From an uncultured Eubacteriales bacterium (lineage in GTDB: Bacteria; Bacillota; Clostridia; Peptostreptococcales; Anaerovoracaceae), in the NCBI GenBank assembly GCA_959021945.1, contig CAUEYG010000108.1, forward strand, positions 1 through 6,246: a DNA stretch of 6,246 nucleotides. The letters are read 5' to 3'. Under the pieces are notes generated by a model. It was given only the letters and a program-made list of their open reading frames with translations, was not told where the DNA came from and did no database searches. This document shows, one piece after another, positions 5,358 through 6,246 of this stretch (the first letter of the stretch is position 1; every line of letters starts with the position of its first letter). A program made the translations under genes and the position numbers.

Positions 5358-6246
5358 CTATTTTTTAGGCTTTAATATCTTCGCTAATCGCCAGTGGCCC
5401 TCTAGCCTAGCATAATCGTAAGGTCTTTTTCCTTGGGAATCTCTTATGGTTTTATCTGCACCTCTTTTGATTAACTGTTCTGCAATTCTCAGGCTTATTG
5501 AATCATATTTGATACTTCCCACCCCGAATAACACCCGATTTCCATTTGTATCTTGCCAGTTTACATCCAAATTCTTATTTTTTTGTAGGATATATTCTAC
5601 TAAAATTAGGTTATTGGCATCCGATGCTTTCATTAGCGCTCGATTTTGTTGTATGGGACTTGAATCAAATCCGGCCTCTATAATCCATTCATAAGCTTTC
5701 TTGATGGCATCTGCCCGCTCTTTGCTGTATCTTTTTTCATTTTCATAGGGGATCCTTGATGCTACTGTTAATGCAAGGTTTTCTGAGATGTAGTAGGAAT
5801 CCCCATTTTTTTCCATTAAAGAAGTCTCTCTGTCACCAATGGCATTTACATCTGCACCCTGCTCTAACAACTGTTTCACACAGGCTAAATGTGTTTCTTT
5901 AAGATCAAGTACTGCGTATTCTAGAGGCGTTAAGGTTCCCTTTAGATAATAATCAGGATCTGCTCCCTTTTCCAGCAAGATATGCATGATCTCCGAATTT
6001 CCTTCAAAAGCTGCAATCTGGAGAAAAGTCTTGGGGTCCTGGGGGATCCTTTCTCCTAAAAGGTAATGAAGAAAATTAAACTGCTGCCATTTTTCAATTG
6101 TCTGAAAAAAACTAGGGACTAATTGCTGCACCTTTGTTTCATCCTTTTCATAGATTGCATCTGCTACAGCCCTATTCCAGTCATAGGATATCACGCAAAA
6201 AAGTAAATATAGGAAAAGAATACTGCCCAAAGTCAGGTATCGTAGT
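5358..6246 (-). CDS. Membrane-anchored ankyrin-repeat protein (copy B), N-terminus outside the window
   Basis: The frame is open from the right edge (first full codon at 6245) to TAG at 5358, giving 295 residues. A TTG at 6230 is the only start-like codon near the edge, but it has no Shine-Dalgarno and lies inside the hydrophobic segment (LTLGSILFLYLLFCVIS), so the true start is probably a few codons beyond 6246. After this single membrane segment come ankyrin repeats, numbered from the TTG codon: about 67-96 (KTFLQIAAFEGNSEIMHILL, EKGAD), 100-130 (TPLEYAVLDL...LLEQGADVN), 196-226 (NRALMKASDANNLILVEYIL), 229-262 (NRVLFGVG...LIKRGADKT) and 265-290 (GKRPYDYARLEG). It is a paralogue of 1778-2647 with the same architecture. 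The function is unknown; ankyrin repeats imply protein binding, probably outside the membrane if topology is N-in. Confidence 0.87.
   Translation of the reverse strand, partial: LRYLTLGSILFLYLLFCVISYDWNRAVADAIYEKDETKVQQLVPSFFQTIEKWQQFNFLHYLLGERIPQDPKTFLQIAAFEGNSEIMHILLEKGADPDYYLKGTLTPLEYAVLDLKETHLACVKQLLEQGADVNAIGDRETSLMEKNGDSYYISENLALTVASRIPYENEKRYSKERADAIKKAYEWIIEAGFDSSPIQQNRALMKASDANNLILVEYILQKNKNLDVNWQDTNGNRVLFGVGSIKYDSISLRIAEQLIKRGADKTIRDSQGKRPYDYARLEGHWRLAKILKPKK

Overview
The window is AT-rich DNA with strong GGAGG-type ribosome binding sites. Every recognisable gene lies on the minus strand, so gene order is best read from position 6246 down to 1. Low GC, Shine-Dalgarno style and the mix of families (DUF4143 ATPase, DUF3791/DUF3990, small intergenic repeats) suggest a gut-type member of Clostridia, perhaps Lachnospiraceae. 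That placement is inference from style; no rRNA or core gene is present to prove it.

Reading along the minus strand: (a) 6246-5358 is a membrane-anchored ankyrin-repeat protein whose N-terminus lies outside the window. (b) 5326-5141 is copy 2 of a perfect 186-bp repeat. (c) 5017-4541 is a small lipoprotein whose C-terminus looks frameshifted. (d) 4370-3414 is a tightly overlapped three-gene cassette: a DUF3791-type helical protein, a DUF3990 protein resembling ADP-ribosyltransferases, and a second small helical protein. (e) 3410-2955 is a gene remnant without a start, beginning directly behind the cassette. (f) 2877-2692 is copy 1 of the 186-bp repeat. (g) 2647-1778 is a second ankyrin protein, paralogous to the first. 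(h) 1594-131 is an AAA ATPase with a DUF4143/nuclease-like C-terminus under its own promoter, translationally coupled to a further gene (144 to the left edge).

The most notable result is that the DUF3990 gene is longer than its visible open frame. Its true start overlaps the DUF3791 stop in an ATGA junction at 4149-4146. The full 170-codon reading is intact except for one in-frame TGA at codon 13 (4113-4111), just after the N-terminal H-G-S-N motif. The putative effector therefore looks silenced by a single nonsense codon, while both small partners remain open.

The two identical repeats are direct and lie 2449 bp apart. They bracket the lipoprotein, the cassette and the remnant, so recombination between them would delete exactly that block. 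Paralogous membrane-anchored ankyrin proteins, a lipoprotein, broken genes and a toxin-like cassette, all on one strand, suggest an accessory island built by gene gain and decay, possibly of toxin and immunity type. This functional reading is inference; no intact toxin is visible. No tRNA, rRNA, CRISPR array, transposase or convincing intrinsic terminator was found.
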